A DNA stretch of 64,000 bases, taken from Sulfurimonas xiamenensis (GTDB taxonomy: Bacteria > Campylobacterota > Campylobacteria > Campylobacterales > Sulfurimonadaceae). Shown here piece by piece: positions 16,483 through 25,421 of this stretch. The DNA is taken from positions 1,054,001-1,118,000 of the forward strand of contig NZ_CP041166.1 of the NCBI RefSeq assembly GCF_009258045.1, written 5' to 3'. The notes beneath the pieces are model-generated. The model worked only from the letters and a program-made list of their open reading frames with translations, was not told the origin of the DNA and did not search any database. Each line of letters starts with the position of its first letter. The first letter of the stretch is position 1. Both the position numbers and the translations under genes were made by a program.

Positions 16483-17598
16483 TTACGACTCTATACTTTT
16501 TTTAAAAGTTAATAGCGCAAAGGTGAAAAAAAACACTCCTATGGCAAAGATTGCAAGCAGATGTTTCCACACCACTTCAAATCCGGCTCCTCTAAAAAGT
16601 ATCGCTTGCGCAACATCTATAAAGTGACTTGTGGGAGAGAGCCTCATAATATACTGCAAAATCTCGGGCATACTTTCATAAGGTGTGATTCCGCCTGAGA
16701 GCATCATAAGAGGTAACACGACTAACATAAACATCATACCGAGTTGAGGCATAGACTTTGTAATAGTACCTATAAAAATCCCTATGGATGTTGTAGAAAA
16801 AAGAACTAAAAGAGAGCTAAATAAAAACAGAGTCATAGATCCTGCAAGAGGTACCTGTAATAGCATATCTACAATCACATATAGAGAAAAAATCACACTT
16901 ACCAAAATCACAACCATTGTCGCGAAGATTTTTGAGAGTATAATTTCTGCCGTATTTATAGGCATAACAAGAAGATGCTCAATCGTGCCGTGTTCTCTCT
17001 CACGCATAAGAGCCGCAGCGGCAAGCAAAATTGAGAATGTCATAATATTATCTATAACTTCATTAATGCTTCCAAACCAAGTGCCTGTTAGATTGGGATT
17101 ATATTTATAGGTTGGCACAATCCCTATCTTTGGAGTAGTTGATGGAAGTTTTAAAAACGAAGCTACCTCTTGGGATATTATTTGTGAAATATATCCTGCA
17201 CCGATGCCCGCCTGAGACATCCTTGTAGCATCAATATTTAACTGTAGTTCAGTTTTTCTGCCTTCTATAAGATCTCTTTCAAAACCGCTTGGTATTACAA
17301 CAACAAAAGTATAGAGTCCTCTGTCCATTCCTCTATCCATCTCATCATAAGATATAAGTTCAGGAGTATTGAACATTGGTTTATAAAAAGAGTCGATAAC
17401 TCTTTGTGAAAACATAGATCTGTCTTCATCCACAAAAGTAATCGGAGCATTTACCAGCTCAGTTGAAGTTGCTTTTGCACTTATATAAATAGCAAAACTA
17501 AATGAATAAAATATCAAAAAAAGCATAACTTTGTCTTTTGAAAGTGTTTGAATCTCTTTTACAACAAGACGATATATATTTAAAATATGTTTTACCAT
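16483..17598 (-). CDS. yhhJ: ABC-2 type efflux permease (YhhJ/DrrB-like)
   Basis: 371 residues. One N-terminal membrane helix (KVMLFLIFYSFSFAIYISA) is followed by a periplasmic domain of about 140 residues and then five helices in the C-terminal half. RERERGTIEHLLVMPINTAEI-type sequence (ALMREREHGTIEHLLVMP near residue 195) is the conserved ABC-2 cytoplasmic motif. It is the last gene of a three-gene operon with an ATP-binding/permease fusion (1 nt overlap) and an HlyD-like adaptor, the same set as E. coli yhiI-rbbA(yhiH)-yhhJ. The complex probably exports a hydrophobic compound or drug; the substrate is unknown. Confidence 0.85.
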   Translation of the reverse strand: MVKHILNIYRLVVKEIQTLSKDKVMLFLIFYSFSFAIYISAKATSTELVNAPITFVDEDRSMFSQRVIDSFYKPMFNTPELISYDEMDRGMDRGLYTFVVVIPSGFERDLIEGRKTELQLNIDATRMSQAGIGAGYISQIISQEVASFLKLPSTTPKIGIVPTYKYNPNLTGTWFGSINEVIDNIMTFSILLAAAALMREREHGTIEHLLVMPINTAEIILSKIFATMVVILVSVIFSLYVIVDMLLQVPLAGSMTLFLFSSLLVLFSTTSIGIFIGTITKSMPQLGMMFMLVVLPLMMLSGGITPYESMPEILQYIMRLSPTSHFIDVAQAILFRGAGFEVVWKHLLAIFAIGVFFFTFALLTFKKSIES

Positions 17599-20300
17599 TA
17601 TTTTTCCTGTTTTTTAAGTAAAACTGCGCTTAATACACTAAGAACGACTATTGTAACAGCAAGTACAAAAAAATCAAAATGCAAACCCTCAATACCTACA
17701 TCTTTGCTAAAAATACCCCGACTTATGTTAATGTAATATGTTGCCGGAAATATATGTGCTATAAATGCACCCGCTCCTTCAAGTGAAGTTATAGGGTCTG
17801 TAAGCCCCGAAAATGTAACAGTCGGCAAAAGAGTAAAAATAGCTGTTCCCATCAAAGCGGCAATTTGAGTTTTTGTAAAAGCAGAAAAGAGCATGCCGAT
17901 GCCTGTAGTTACTGTTACATAAAGAAGCGACGCAAAAAAAAGCAGCAAAAAACTTCCTTTTAAAGGGACTTGAAATATATATAAAGCAAGAACCATTAGT
18001 CCCAAAAAACTTAACATGCTAACGGCTATATAAGGGAGCTGTTTACCGAGAAGAAATTCAAATTTTGTAACCGGTGTTGCATAAAAATTTATTATGGATC
18101 CAAGCTCTTTTTCTCTTACAATGCTAAGTGCCATCAAGATAGATGGAATAAAAATCAAAAGCATCGGGATAATAGCCGGAACCATAGAGTAGATGCTTTT
18201 GAAATCCTGATTATATCTGTATCGCATCTCTATATCTAAAGGCATATTTTTTTCACTTAAAAATTTTGTCAGATACTCTCTATGAAGCCCCTCAATGTAC
18301 CCTCTTATAGTCTCTGCTCTAAAAGATTGTGTACCATCTATCCATACTCCTATTTCTACATAATTTTCTTTTGATAAATTGCGCCCAAAATCAGGAGGTA
18401 TTTCAAGAGCAATACTTATGCTTCCTCTTCTCATCTCTTCATCCATATGAGCATAAGATTTAAGTGCAGATTGCTCTAAAAAGTATCTCGACCCTGAAAC
18501 ATTTTGGATATAGTCTCTGCTTTGCGGACTTTGATCATTATCTAAAACTGCAAATTTCAAATCCTCTACATCCATGGTTATTCCAAAACCCATAACAAAC
18601 ATTAAAATCACGGTGCCAAGCAGTGCAAATACTACTCGTACGGGGTCTCTTATAAGTTCTAATGATTCACGATATGCATAACCAAAAAATCTAAGAAAGG
18701 AAAAAATTTCACTCTCTTTTTTATGACTCTTTTTATTTATGGTTATGCTTCTCTTCTGCTCTTTTGTCTCTCCTATTGCTTTATATAAATACTCTATAAA
18801 AGCATCTTCAAGATTCTCTTTATTTTTTGATTTTATAAGATTTTTCGGCGTGTCGCTTGCAAGTACTTTTCCCTGATGCATCAAAGAGATTCTATCGCAC
18901 CTCTCTCCTTCATTCATAAAATGCGTGGATACAAAGATAGTAACGCCTTCGCTTCTTGAGAGTTTTATCAAAAATTCCCAAAATATATCTCTTGAGATGG
19001 GATCAACCCCTGAAGTAGGCTCATCAAGCAGTAACATTTTAGGTTTGTGTATTACGGCAACAGCCAAAGATAGGCGTTGTTTAATTCCTAAAGGAATATC
19101 ACTTGCAAGAGTGTTTTCATATTTTTTTAACAAAAAATACTCAAGCATCTCTTCGACTCTCTCTTTTATAAGAGAATTTTTTATTTGATAAAGCTGCGCA
19201 TGCAAAATCATATTTTGTTTTACAGTAAGCTCATTATAAAGTGAAAATGCCTGAGTCATATAACCGACATTTTTTCTCATATCAAGACTATTTTCTTTTA
19301 TAGATTCGCCAAAAAGTTTTATACTCCCCATAGTTGGTGCAAGAAGTCCGGTCAGCATCTTCATAGTAGTAGTTTTACCGCATCCGTTTGAGCCTAAAAA
19401 ACCAAAAATTTCACCCTGTTGTATCTCAAAACTTACATTGTCAACAGCTTTAAAATCCCCAAAACACATAGTAAGATTATTCGCTTCAATAGCTAATGCC
19501 TCTTTTTTGTTTTCATCTTTTTTAGATGTTATCAAATCCGAATGAAAAGCTCTTTGCTCTTTTGGAAGAAGTGCTATAAACGCAGCATCAATTGTATCTG
19601 TATCTGTTTGTTTTAAAAGTTCTTCTGGAGTGGAGCTGCTTAAAATTTCACCCTCATTTATTGCTATAATATGATCAAATCTTGCTGCCTCCTCCATATA
19701 AGCAGTCGCCACCAATACGCTCATATCTTTCATAACTGCTCTAATAGAATCTATAAGCTCCCAAAATTGTCTTCGCGAGAGCGGATCAACTCCGGTTGTA
19801 GGTTCATCAAGGATAAGCAAATCAGGGTCATGTATCAAAGAACAGCATAATCCCAACTTTTGCTTCATTCCGCCAGAGAGTTTTCCGGCAGCTCTATCTT
19901 TAAAATCATAAAGTCCAATAATTTTTAAAAGCTCATCTATTCTTGTTTTTCTCTCTTTTTTTTCAAGACCAAAAAGTCTGCCGAAAAATTCAATATTTTC
20001 ATAAACACTAAGACTCATATAGAGATTTTTTCCAAGGCCTTGTGGCATATATGCTATCTTTTGATATAGTTTTTTGCGAAACTTTTCATTTCGTATATCA
20101 CCCTCAAATACTTCAACACTGCCGGTTTGAATCTTACGAACTCCGGCCATAATAGAGAGCAAAGTTGATTTTCCAACGCCGTCAGGTCCAATAAAACCTA
20201 CCATAAGACCGCTTGGAATATCTAATGTGATATTTTTTAACGCTTGCGTATTTTTATAATTATGTGAGAGATTTTTTATTTTTACTACAGAAGAGCTCAT
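17598..20300 (-). CDS. ABC transporter, two ATP-binding domains fused to an ABC-2 permease (RbbA/YhiH-like)
   Basis: 900 residues. First ATPase domain: GFIGPDGVGKSTLLSIMAG (Walker A near residue 36), KLSGGMKQKLGLCC (signature), LLILDEPTTGVDPLSRRQ (Walker B). Second ATPase domain: GFLGSNGCGKTTTMKMLTG near residue 297, DIPLGIKQRLSLAVAV (signature reduced to PLGIKQR) and MLLLDEPTSGVDPISRD. After a charged linker near residue 530 comes a permease domain with six helices and VREKELGSIINFYATPVTKFEF. The second signature lacks the usual SGG, which suggests unequal ATP sites. It forms an exporter with YhhJ-like and HlyD-like partners; E. coli RbbA of the same build was also described as ribosome-associated. 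Confidence 0.88.
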   Translation of the reverse strand: MSSSVVKIKNLSHNYKNTQALKNITLDIPSGLMVGFIGPDGVGKSTLLSIMAGVRKIQTGSVEVFEGDIRNEKFRKKLYQKIAYMPQGLGKNLYMSLSVYENIEFFGRLFGLEKKERKTRIDELLKIIGLYDFKDRAAGKLSGGMKQKLGLCCSLIHDPDLLILDEPTTGVDPLSRRQFWELIDSIRAVMKDMSVLVATAYMEEAARFDHIIAINEGEILSSSTPEELLKQTDTDTIDAAFIALLPKEQRAFHSDLITSKKDENKKEALAIEANNLTMCFGDFKAVDNVSFEIQQGEIFGFLGSNGCGKTTTMKMLTGLLAPTMGSIKLFGESIKENSLDMRKNVGYMTQAFSLYNELTVKQNMILHAQLYQIKNSLIKERVEEMLEYFLLKKYENTLASDIPLGIKQRLSLAVAVIHKPKMLLLDEPTSGVDPISRDIFWEFLIKLSRSEGVTIFVSTHFMNEGERCDRISLMHQGKVLASDTPKNLIKSKNKENLEDAFIEYLYKAIGETKEQKRSITINKKSHKKESEIFSFLRFFGYAYRESLELIRDPVRVVFALLGTVILMFVMGFGITMDVEDLKFAVLDNDQSPQSRDYIQNVSGSRYFLEQSALKSYAHMDEEMRRGSISIALEIPPDFGRNLSKENYVEIGVWIDGTQSFRAETIRGYIEGLHREYLTKFLSEKNMPLDIEMRYRYNQDFKSIYSMVPAIIPMLLIFIPSILMALSIVREKELGSIINFYATPVTKFEFLLGKQLPYIAVSMLSFLGLMVLALYIFQVPLKGSFLLLFFASLLYVTVTTGIGMLFSAFTKTQIAALMGTAIFTLLPTVTFSGLTDPITSLEGAGAFIAHIFPATYYINISRGIFSKDVGIEGLHFDFFVLAVTIVVLSVLSAVLLKKQEK

Positions 20301-20301
20301 A

Positions 20302-21309
20302 TCAATTGGACGATTTTAGATAGCTTTTTGGCAAATTGCTTAGGCTTTTTGGCCAAGGAGCAGTTTCATCAAGGCGTATATAGGCTACACCCGGCAATCC
20401 TGTTTTAACTTTTTGTATATACTTTTTTAAAAGATTATAATCTATCGTTACTTTTACTCTAAACATCAGCTTAGCTCTCTCATCCTGCGTCTCTATCTGC
20501 TTAGGAGTAAACTGTGCTTTTGGAGATATAAAAGTTACTTTTGCAGGAATAGCGATATCCGGCAGCGCATCTAAAACAACTCTGGATTCTGAGCCATAAT
20601 CTATAACGCCTACTGCAGATGTTGGCAAAAATATAGTCATATAGGTATCTAAAAGATCAAGTAAAACAAGTACATTTTGGCCGCTTCCTATTACTTCACC
20701 CTTTTGAGATAGTTTATAGAGTATTCTTCCCTCTGTAGGAGCATAAAGAGTACTCTCTTTTATATTTACTTTGATAGAATCAGCTTGAGCAACTGCAGAG
20801 GTTATAGTAGCCTGCATGCGTGCTATATCAGTCTCTGCAGCTTTCATGGCAGCTTTAGCTGATTTGTATGAAGTCTCTTCCTGTTGATATGTAAGCAAAG
20901 AGATGGCACTTTTTTTATAGAGTGTTTGTGCTCTTAAGAAGTTCTCTTTTGCCAGGGAAAGTTCACTTTTTCTTTGCTCTAAAATTGCTAAAGCATGGTT
21001 TTTACCCTCTTTCGCCTCTTCTATCTGTGCTTGTGCCAGACGAAGTTTTGCTTCTAACTCATCCGTATCGAGTTTAGCAAGCATTTGACCTTTTTGTACA
21101 ATTTCACCCTCTTCAACATACACATCAACCAATCTTCCTGGAATCTTTGTAGCGATGTTGATTTGCGTTGATTCAATTCTGCCGTTTCCAAAAGCAAAAT
21201 TTTCAAATGTGTTAGAGTTGTTTATACGCTCATTTATATATTTGTAACTTATAGTAATTACACCTATAAATAAGAGAAAAAGAATAGATTTTAAAATTTT
21301 TTTAAACAT
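20302..21309 (-). CDS. HlyD-family periplasmic adaptor (YhiI-like)
   Basis: 335 residues. One N-terminal membrane anchor (ILKSILFLLFIGVITISYKYI) is followed by the barrel-lipoyl half IATKIPGRLVDVYVEEGEIV, a long alpha-helical hairpin (residues about 90-175), and the second lipoyl half TLYAPTEGRILYKLSQKGEVIG. It bridges the inner-membrane ABC exporter to an outer-membrane channel. The gene lies 1 nt upstream of the fused ATPase/permease and is first in the operon. No TolC-type gene is nearby, so a shared outer-membrane factor is probably used. Confidence 0.88.
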   Translation of the reverse strand: MFKKILKSILFLLFIGVITISYKYINERINNSNTFENFAFGNGRIESTQINIATKIPGRLVDVYVEEGEIVQKGQMLAKLDTDELEAKLRLAQAQIEEAKEGKNHALAILEQRKSELSLAKENFLRAQTLYKKSAISLLTYQQEETSYKSAKAAMKAAETDIARMQATITSAVAQADSIKVNIKESTLYAPTEGRILYKLSQKGEVIGSGQNVLVLLDLLDTYMTIFLPTSAVGVIDYGSESRVVLDALPDIAIPAKVTFISPKAQFTPKQIETQDERAKLMFRVKVTIDYNLLKKYIQKVKTGLPGVAYIRLDETAPWPKSLSNLPKSYLKSSN

Positions 21310-21407
21310 TTGCTTCCCTTTTTTTAAGCATAAAATATAATATCATATGAGAACTTAAACATATGTTGCCAGAAAAGTATACTTATTATAGTGCAAAAAT
21401 ACAGTTA

Positions 21408-22226
21408 TTACTTTATTTTTGCAACTGTATCGCCGTACTTAACATGCTCTCCTGCTTTAACACAAGGCTCTAGCATATCTTTTTGCGCCAATACCACAAT
21501 GGTTGAACCCATCTCAAAACATCCAAAATCATCACCTTTATTTAAATATACATCATTAAAGTGATATACACTGCTGCTAAGAGCATCTGCGTTTGTTTTT
21601 ATCTTTGGCTCAAAAGAGACCTGCATAACACCCACATTTAAGGCACTTACAAGAACCATATAAAATCTTTTTTTAGACGGAGTTTCACACTGCAAAACAA
21701 CACGCTCATTTTCTACAAAAAGATTTAGTCTTTTTTTAAGAGAAGGCATATTAACCGGATAAAACTTTCCTGGAATATGAACAGCTTTTAGCACTTTTAG
21801 ATTTGTAGGGATATGATAACGATGATAATCTTTTGGAGAAAGGTAAAAATTTATAAATGTTCCGTTTTTAACAAGCTCCTTCTCCTCTTTGCTAAAATGC
21901 GCACCCAAAAGCTCATCGCTGTTATATTGCATCCCTTTGATCTGGAGTGCATACTTTTCATCAATCTCTCCGCACTCAGTAATATAAGAGTCGCTTGGCG
22001 ATATAAAATCCTCACTATCTAGCGAGTATTTTCTATCTTCTCTTAGTTTTCTTGTAAAGAGCGCATTTAAACTATGATATGTTTCAGGATTATGAAATTC
22101 ACTCATATCAAGTCCCATGACTTTTACATAAGAGTTGTTTATAAAATTTTGAATTGGTTTTGGAAATTTTTTGTTTGCGAATTTTCCAAAAGTTTGTGAA
22201 ATTGCCGATGTTATATGTTTTTTCAT
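21408..22226 (-). CDS. psd: Phosphatidylserine decarboxylase
   Basis: 272 residues. LSPKDYHRYHIPTN (substrate and catalytic histidine region) lies near residue 127, and FEMGSTIVVLAQKD near residue 238 carries the Gly-Ser-Thr self-cleavage site that makes the pyruvoyl prosthetic group. The protein is cut into beta and alpha chains there. It turns phosphatidylserine into phosphatidylethanolamine at the inner membrane. FISPSDSYITECGEID near residue 63 is typical of the short bacterial form. It lies 3 nt after truD; the pair with thiL forms one minus-strand operon. Confidence 0.93.
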   Translation of the reverse strand: MKKHITSAISQTFGKFANKKFPKPIQNFINNSYVKVMGLDMSEFHNPETYHSLNALFTRKLREDRKYSLDSEDFISPSDSYITECGEIDEKYALQIKGMQYNSDELLGAHFSKEEKELVKNGTFINFYLSPKDYHRYHIPTNLKVLKAVHIPGKFYPVNMPSLKKRLNLFVENERVVLQCETPSKKRFYMVLVSALNVGVMQVSFEPKIKTNADALSSSVYHFNDVYLNKGDDFGCFEMGSTIVVLAQKDMLEPCVKAGEHVKYGDTVAKIK

Positions 22227-22229
22227 TCT

Positions 22230-23306
22230 CTACTCCCTTATCTCTCTCTTCGCTATCTCTTCTATTAAAACCGTGGCATAAGAGCCTTTTGGAAGCGAAA
22301 AGTTAAGCTCATACTGTGCCTCTTCATTTTTGTATCTTCCTTCAACTCCCTCAGGATATACCCATGCATATCTTCTTGTACCATCCGCATTTATCTCATC
22401 GTCAAACTCTTTTTCAATAACTCTTGCCACATCAGAAGAGAGTTTGGCTTTTTTACCACAGAGTAAGCCAGTAACAGAGATATCTTTTTCATTAAATCTA
22501 TTGAGATCATGCTCAGTACCCTCAAAATCGAAAAGCCTGCCATATGGATAGTGTTCCATAATATCCCCGCTTATTAGTTTAAAAGGGTGCTTTTGCGCTT
22601 TCATTTTTGTCAATTCATCTTTTGATATATTAAGCAGTGGTTCTAACTCATTTACTTCAAACTTTTGAACTAAAGTATTGATTTCCAATCTTCTACTTAG
22701 CCATAAATTAAAAAGATGGCTTTGATAAGCACTGATAAGAAATTTTTTTACCTTGGGATTGCGCTCTTTTTTTTCACCTTTTGCAATTTTTTCACCATCA
22801 ATATGGTTATTGCCGTCAGTTCCAAAACGCTGATAACCAAAAAAATTCGGCATTCCAAACTTTGCTATGTTTTTTAGAGCTTCATCTATCTTTTTTGCAG
22901 AAGTCGGGTTTACCTTTTTAAGTTTTATAAAAAATCTGTTACCGTTTAAATGCCCTATTCTTATCTTGTTGTTGTGGTAGGTTTTTGATAATATTTTTAT
23001 ACCTTCATGCTCAAATGCATTCATCTTCTCTTCATGTTTTTTGTGCAAAGAGATATACTGTTTCGTCATTGCATGCTTGTCTTTTAAACCAGCATACCCT
23101 ATCTCTTTTTGCTGTATCCCCAAATATTTGGAAATTATCGAAACAAGTTCAAGAGTCGAGAGTTCTTTTTTTCTAACAAATAAAATTAAGTGCTCACCCT
23201 CCCCTGAAAATTCATAAAGAGGAATCTCTTCAACCACAAAGTCTCTTGGTGTCTGTTTAAAATGAAAATCTATACTTGAGTGGTCTAGCGAATAAAATCT
23301 ATCCAT
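22230..23306 (-). CDS. truD: tRNA pseudouridine(13) synthase TruD
   Basis: 358 residues. FKQTPRDFVVEEIPLYEFSG at the N-terminus, EIGYAGLKDKHAMTKQYIS with the catalytic aspartate (GLKDK) near residue 76, and NFFGYQRFGTDGNNH near residue 155 are the three TruD signatures. The end, FSLPKGSYATVLIEEI, is the usual C-terminal TruD sequence. It isomerises U13 in tRNA-Glu. It lies between thiL (19 nt) and psd (3 nt), with no functional link among the three beyond cotranscription. Confidence 0.94.
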   Translation of the reverse strand: MDRFYSLDHSSIDFHFKQTPRDFVVEEIPLYEFSGEGEHLILFVRKKELSTLELVSIISKYLGIQQKEIGYAGLKDKHAMTKQYISLHKKHEEKMNAFEHEGIKILSKTYHNNKIRIGHLNGNRFFIKLKKVNPTSAKKIDEALKNIAKFGMPNFFGYQRFGTDGNNHIDGEKIAKGEKKERNPKVKKFLISAYQSHLFNLWLSRRLEINTLVQKFEVNELEPLLNISKDELTKMKAQKHPFKLISGDIMEHYPYGRLFDFEGTEHDLNRFNEKDISVTGLLCGKKAKLSSDVARVIEKEFDDEINADGTRRYAWVYPEGVEGRYKNEEAQYELNFSLPKGSYATVLIEEIAKREIRE

Positions 23307-23325
23307 ATTTTTATAATCCTATAAT

Positions 23326-24144
23326 TTAAAAATGATGTGCTTTACATCTGTTTTTGTAACTTTTTCTCACGCTTTGCGCTATGATACTTATGGGCGTTCT
23401 GCTTAATTTTGCTCTTCTTAAAACTGCTTTTTTGTCTCTTTTGTCAAATCCAAAAAGCATCTCATACTCTTCACCGCTGCAGCCAATGTTTTTTTTGACG
23501 GGTCTGTAAAAGTTAAAGCCTGATTTGTTGGCTGATGAAAGTTTATCCAAATCGCTAAAAAGCCCGTCTGATATATCCATGCCGCAACTTAAAAAACGAG
23601 CACTATTGTAAATAAACTTATCTCTTAATTCAATATTTACAAATTTTGATTTTTTATGAATTTTGCCTAAATTTATAAGTCTCTTTAGATCTTTGCCACT
23701 TCTTCCCAAATTGCCCGTATAGGCAATCAAATGTCCTTTTTTTAATCCTCTTCTCATCAATGGTTTTTTGGTTTTTGAAACTATAGTAATCGTAATATCT
23801 AGTTTTACATTGCTAATCGTATCTCCGCCTATAATCTCTATGCCATATTTTGCAGCAACATTTTGAAATCCTGCCGCCAACTCTCTCATTTGAGCTTTTG
23901 TTATATCTTTTGGCATAGCAACACTTAAAAGAGCATATTTTGGTTTTGCATTCATAGCAATTGCATCAGAAATATTGACCATCATCGCTTTACTAGCTAT
24001 TTGATAGTGATTCATCCACTCTTTTTTAAAATGTACATCTTCAAAAAATGCATCTTTTGAGTAAACAGTATCATCTATCAAAGCCCCATCATCGCCGATG
24101 TGAGCATTTTTAAACTGAGATATAAAGTAATTTTCTAAATTCAA
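23326..24144 (-). CDS. thiL: Thiamine-monophosphate kinase
   Basis: 272 residues, somewhat short. HIGDDGALIDDTVYSKD (nucleotide and Mg2+ binding) near residue 16, FEDVHFKKEWM, MVNISDAIAMNAKPKYALLS, GGDTISNVKLDITITI, RSGKDLKRL and SCGMDISDGLFSDLDKLS near residue 187 follow the order of the PurM/ThiL fold. It phosphorylates thiamine monophosphate to thiamine diphosphate. The C-terminal region is basic and shorter than in E. coli. It is the first gene of the thiL-truD-psd run and is divergent from the GGDEF-like gene. Confidence 0.88.
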   Translation of the reverse strand: MNLENYFISQFKNAHIGDDGALIDDTVYSKDAFFEDVHFKKEWMNHYQIASKAMMVNISDAIAMNAKPKYALLSVAMPKDITKAQMRELAAGFQNVAAKYGIEIIGGDTISNVKLDITITIVSKTKKPLMRRGLKKGHLIAYTGNLGRSGKDLKRLINLGKIHKKSKFVNIELRDKFIYNSARFLSCGMDISDGLFSDLDKLSSANKSGFNFYRPVKKNIGCSGEEYEMLFGFDKRDKKAVLRRAKLSRTPISIIAQSVRKSYKNRCKAHHF

Positions 24145-24233
24145 TAAAACTTCTTAAAATGCTTTAAGTTACTATTAAAGCCAATATATATAAAATAGTA
24201 GGTTATTATACCATCTTATAGGAAATTCTCATT

Positions 24234-25421
24234 ATGAAACATTCCATAAAAAATATATTTCGTAATCTAATTCTATTTCTTTTTACGGCAACAATATTGG
24301 CTGGAGTTGGTATTTTAGTAATAATAAATCATATTAATTCTTATAAAAAAATAGAAAATTTAAATAATCAAAAATATATTATTTCAACACTTGTAAATTT
24401 GCCTAAAAATGATTTGGCACTAACTCTTATAGAGTTTAACAGCAAAAGCAGCCAACTAAATTATGAAATCGAAAAACTTTACAATATGTATGAATATGAT
24501 TTTATGGAGAGATATATACTTTCAAATGAGAAAGAATATCTTGCTGATTTAGACAGACTAAGCTCTCTTGCAGCAGCATTCAATAAAAAAGCTGGCAACT
24601 ATTATAATGAAAAAACAGAGCAAAATGAATTAAGAAAAAGCTCCGATTCTCTTTTGGAACAAATCAACTCTATAATATTTAAAACTACAACATATAATCA
24701 AACAAAATTTGATATTTACAAAAATATAATATTTGTAATTTTTGCCATACTTTTTTTGGCTTCTGTTTGGTATAGAAACAGACTAAATGCGATATATAGA
24801 GATTTAGAATTTTTATACAACAATGAAGAGAATAAAAATTATAAAATATTTTCCAAAGAGATTAATGATATCTTATTTAAAATAAAAAGAAAACCTGTAA
24901 CATCTGAGAATCTGACAATGATTGATCCTGTAACAGGAGTGAATAATTTAAAAGGAATGATCAGCTCTTATGATGAAAAAAAAGATATCAAAGAGAGAGG
25001 TTATACAGCAGTAACTGTAATAGAAGTTGACAACTTCTCAAAAACAAATAGAGTTTATTCTCAAGAACTTACACAAACTATACTTAAAAAAATTGCGTAT
25101 TTATTATCTCTACATCAACAAACTGCTGATGTAATTGCAAGAACAGACTATAATCAGTTTACTCTGATATTTTCTAGAGATGAGAAAAAAGAGCTCTTTA
25201 AAGATGTAGAAAATATTCGTGAAAATATTTCTGAATTAAGAGTAGAATCTCCAGAATTAGGAGAGATAGAGATAACGGTAAGCGGCGGATTTGTTATGAA
25301 ACCATACAATCTGCCACTTGAAGAAGCAATCAAAGAGGCTAAAAAGATTTTAAAATTTTCACAAGATCACGGTAAAAATAAAATCTCTCAAGTGAGAGAT
25401 TTAGCTCGTAACGAGTTATAA
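24234..25421 (+). CDS. Membrane protein with a degenerate GGDEF domain
   Basis: 395 residues. Two membrane helices (about residues 10-30 and 163-180) enclose a helical periplasmic domain, as in sensor proteins. The C-terminal domain has the GGDEF fold order (MIDPVTGVNNLKGM, then YTAVTVIEVDNFSKTNR, then VIARTDYNQFTLIFSRD, then ITVSGGFVMKP). The signature GG(D/E)EF is DYNQF at the matching place, so diguanylate cyclase activity is unlikely. It could bind c-di-GMP or GTP, or pass on a signal by dimerisation. It ends overlapping the convergent SdhB-like gene by 6 nt. Confidence 0.8.
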   Translation: MKHSIKNIFRNLILFLFTATILAGVGILVIINHINSYKKIENLNNQKYIISTLVNLPKNDLALTLIEFNSKSSQLNYEIEKLYNMYEYDFMERYILSNEKEYLADLDRLSSLAAAFNKKAGNYYNEKTEQNELRKSSDSLLEQINSIIFKTTTYNQTKFDIYKNIIFVIFAILFLASVWYRNRLNAIYRDLEFLYNNEENKNYKIFSKEINDILFKIKRKPVTSENLTMIDPVTGVNNLKGMISSYDEKKDIKERGYTAVTVIEVDNFSKTNRVYSQELTQTILKKIAYLLSLHQQTADVIARTDYNQFTLIFSRDEKKELFKDVENIRENISELRVESPELGEIEITVSGGFVMKPYNLPLEEAIKEAKKILKFSQDHGKNKISQVRDLARNEL

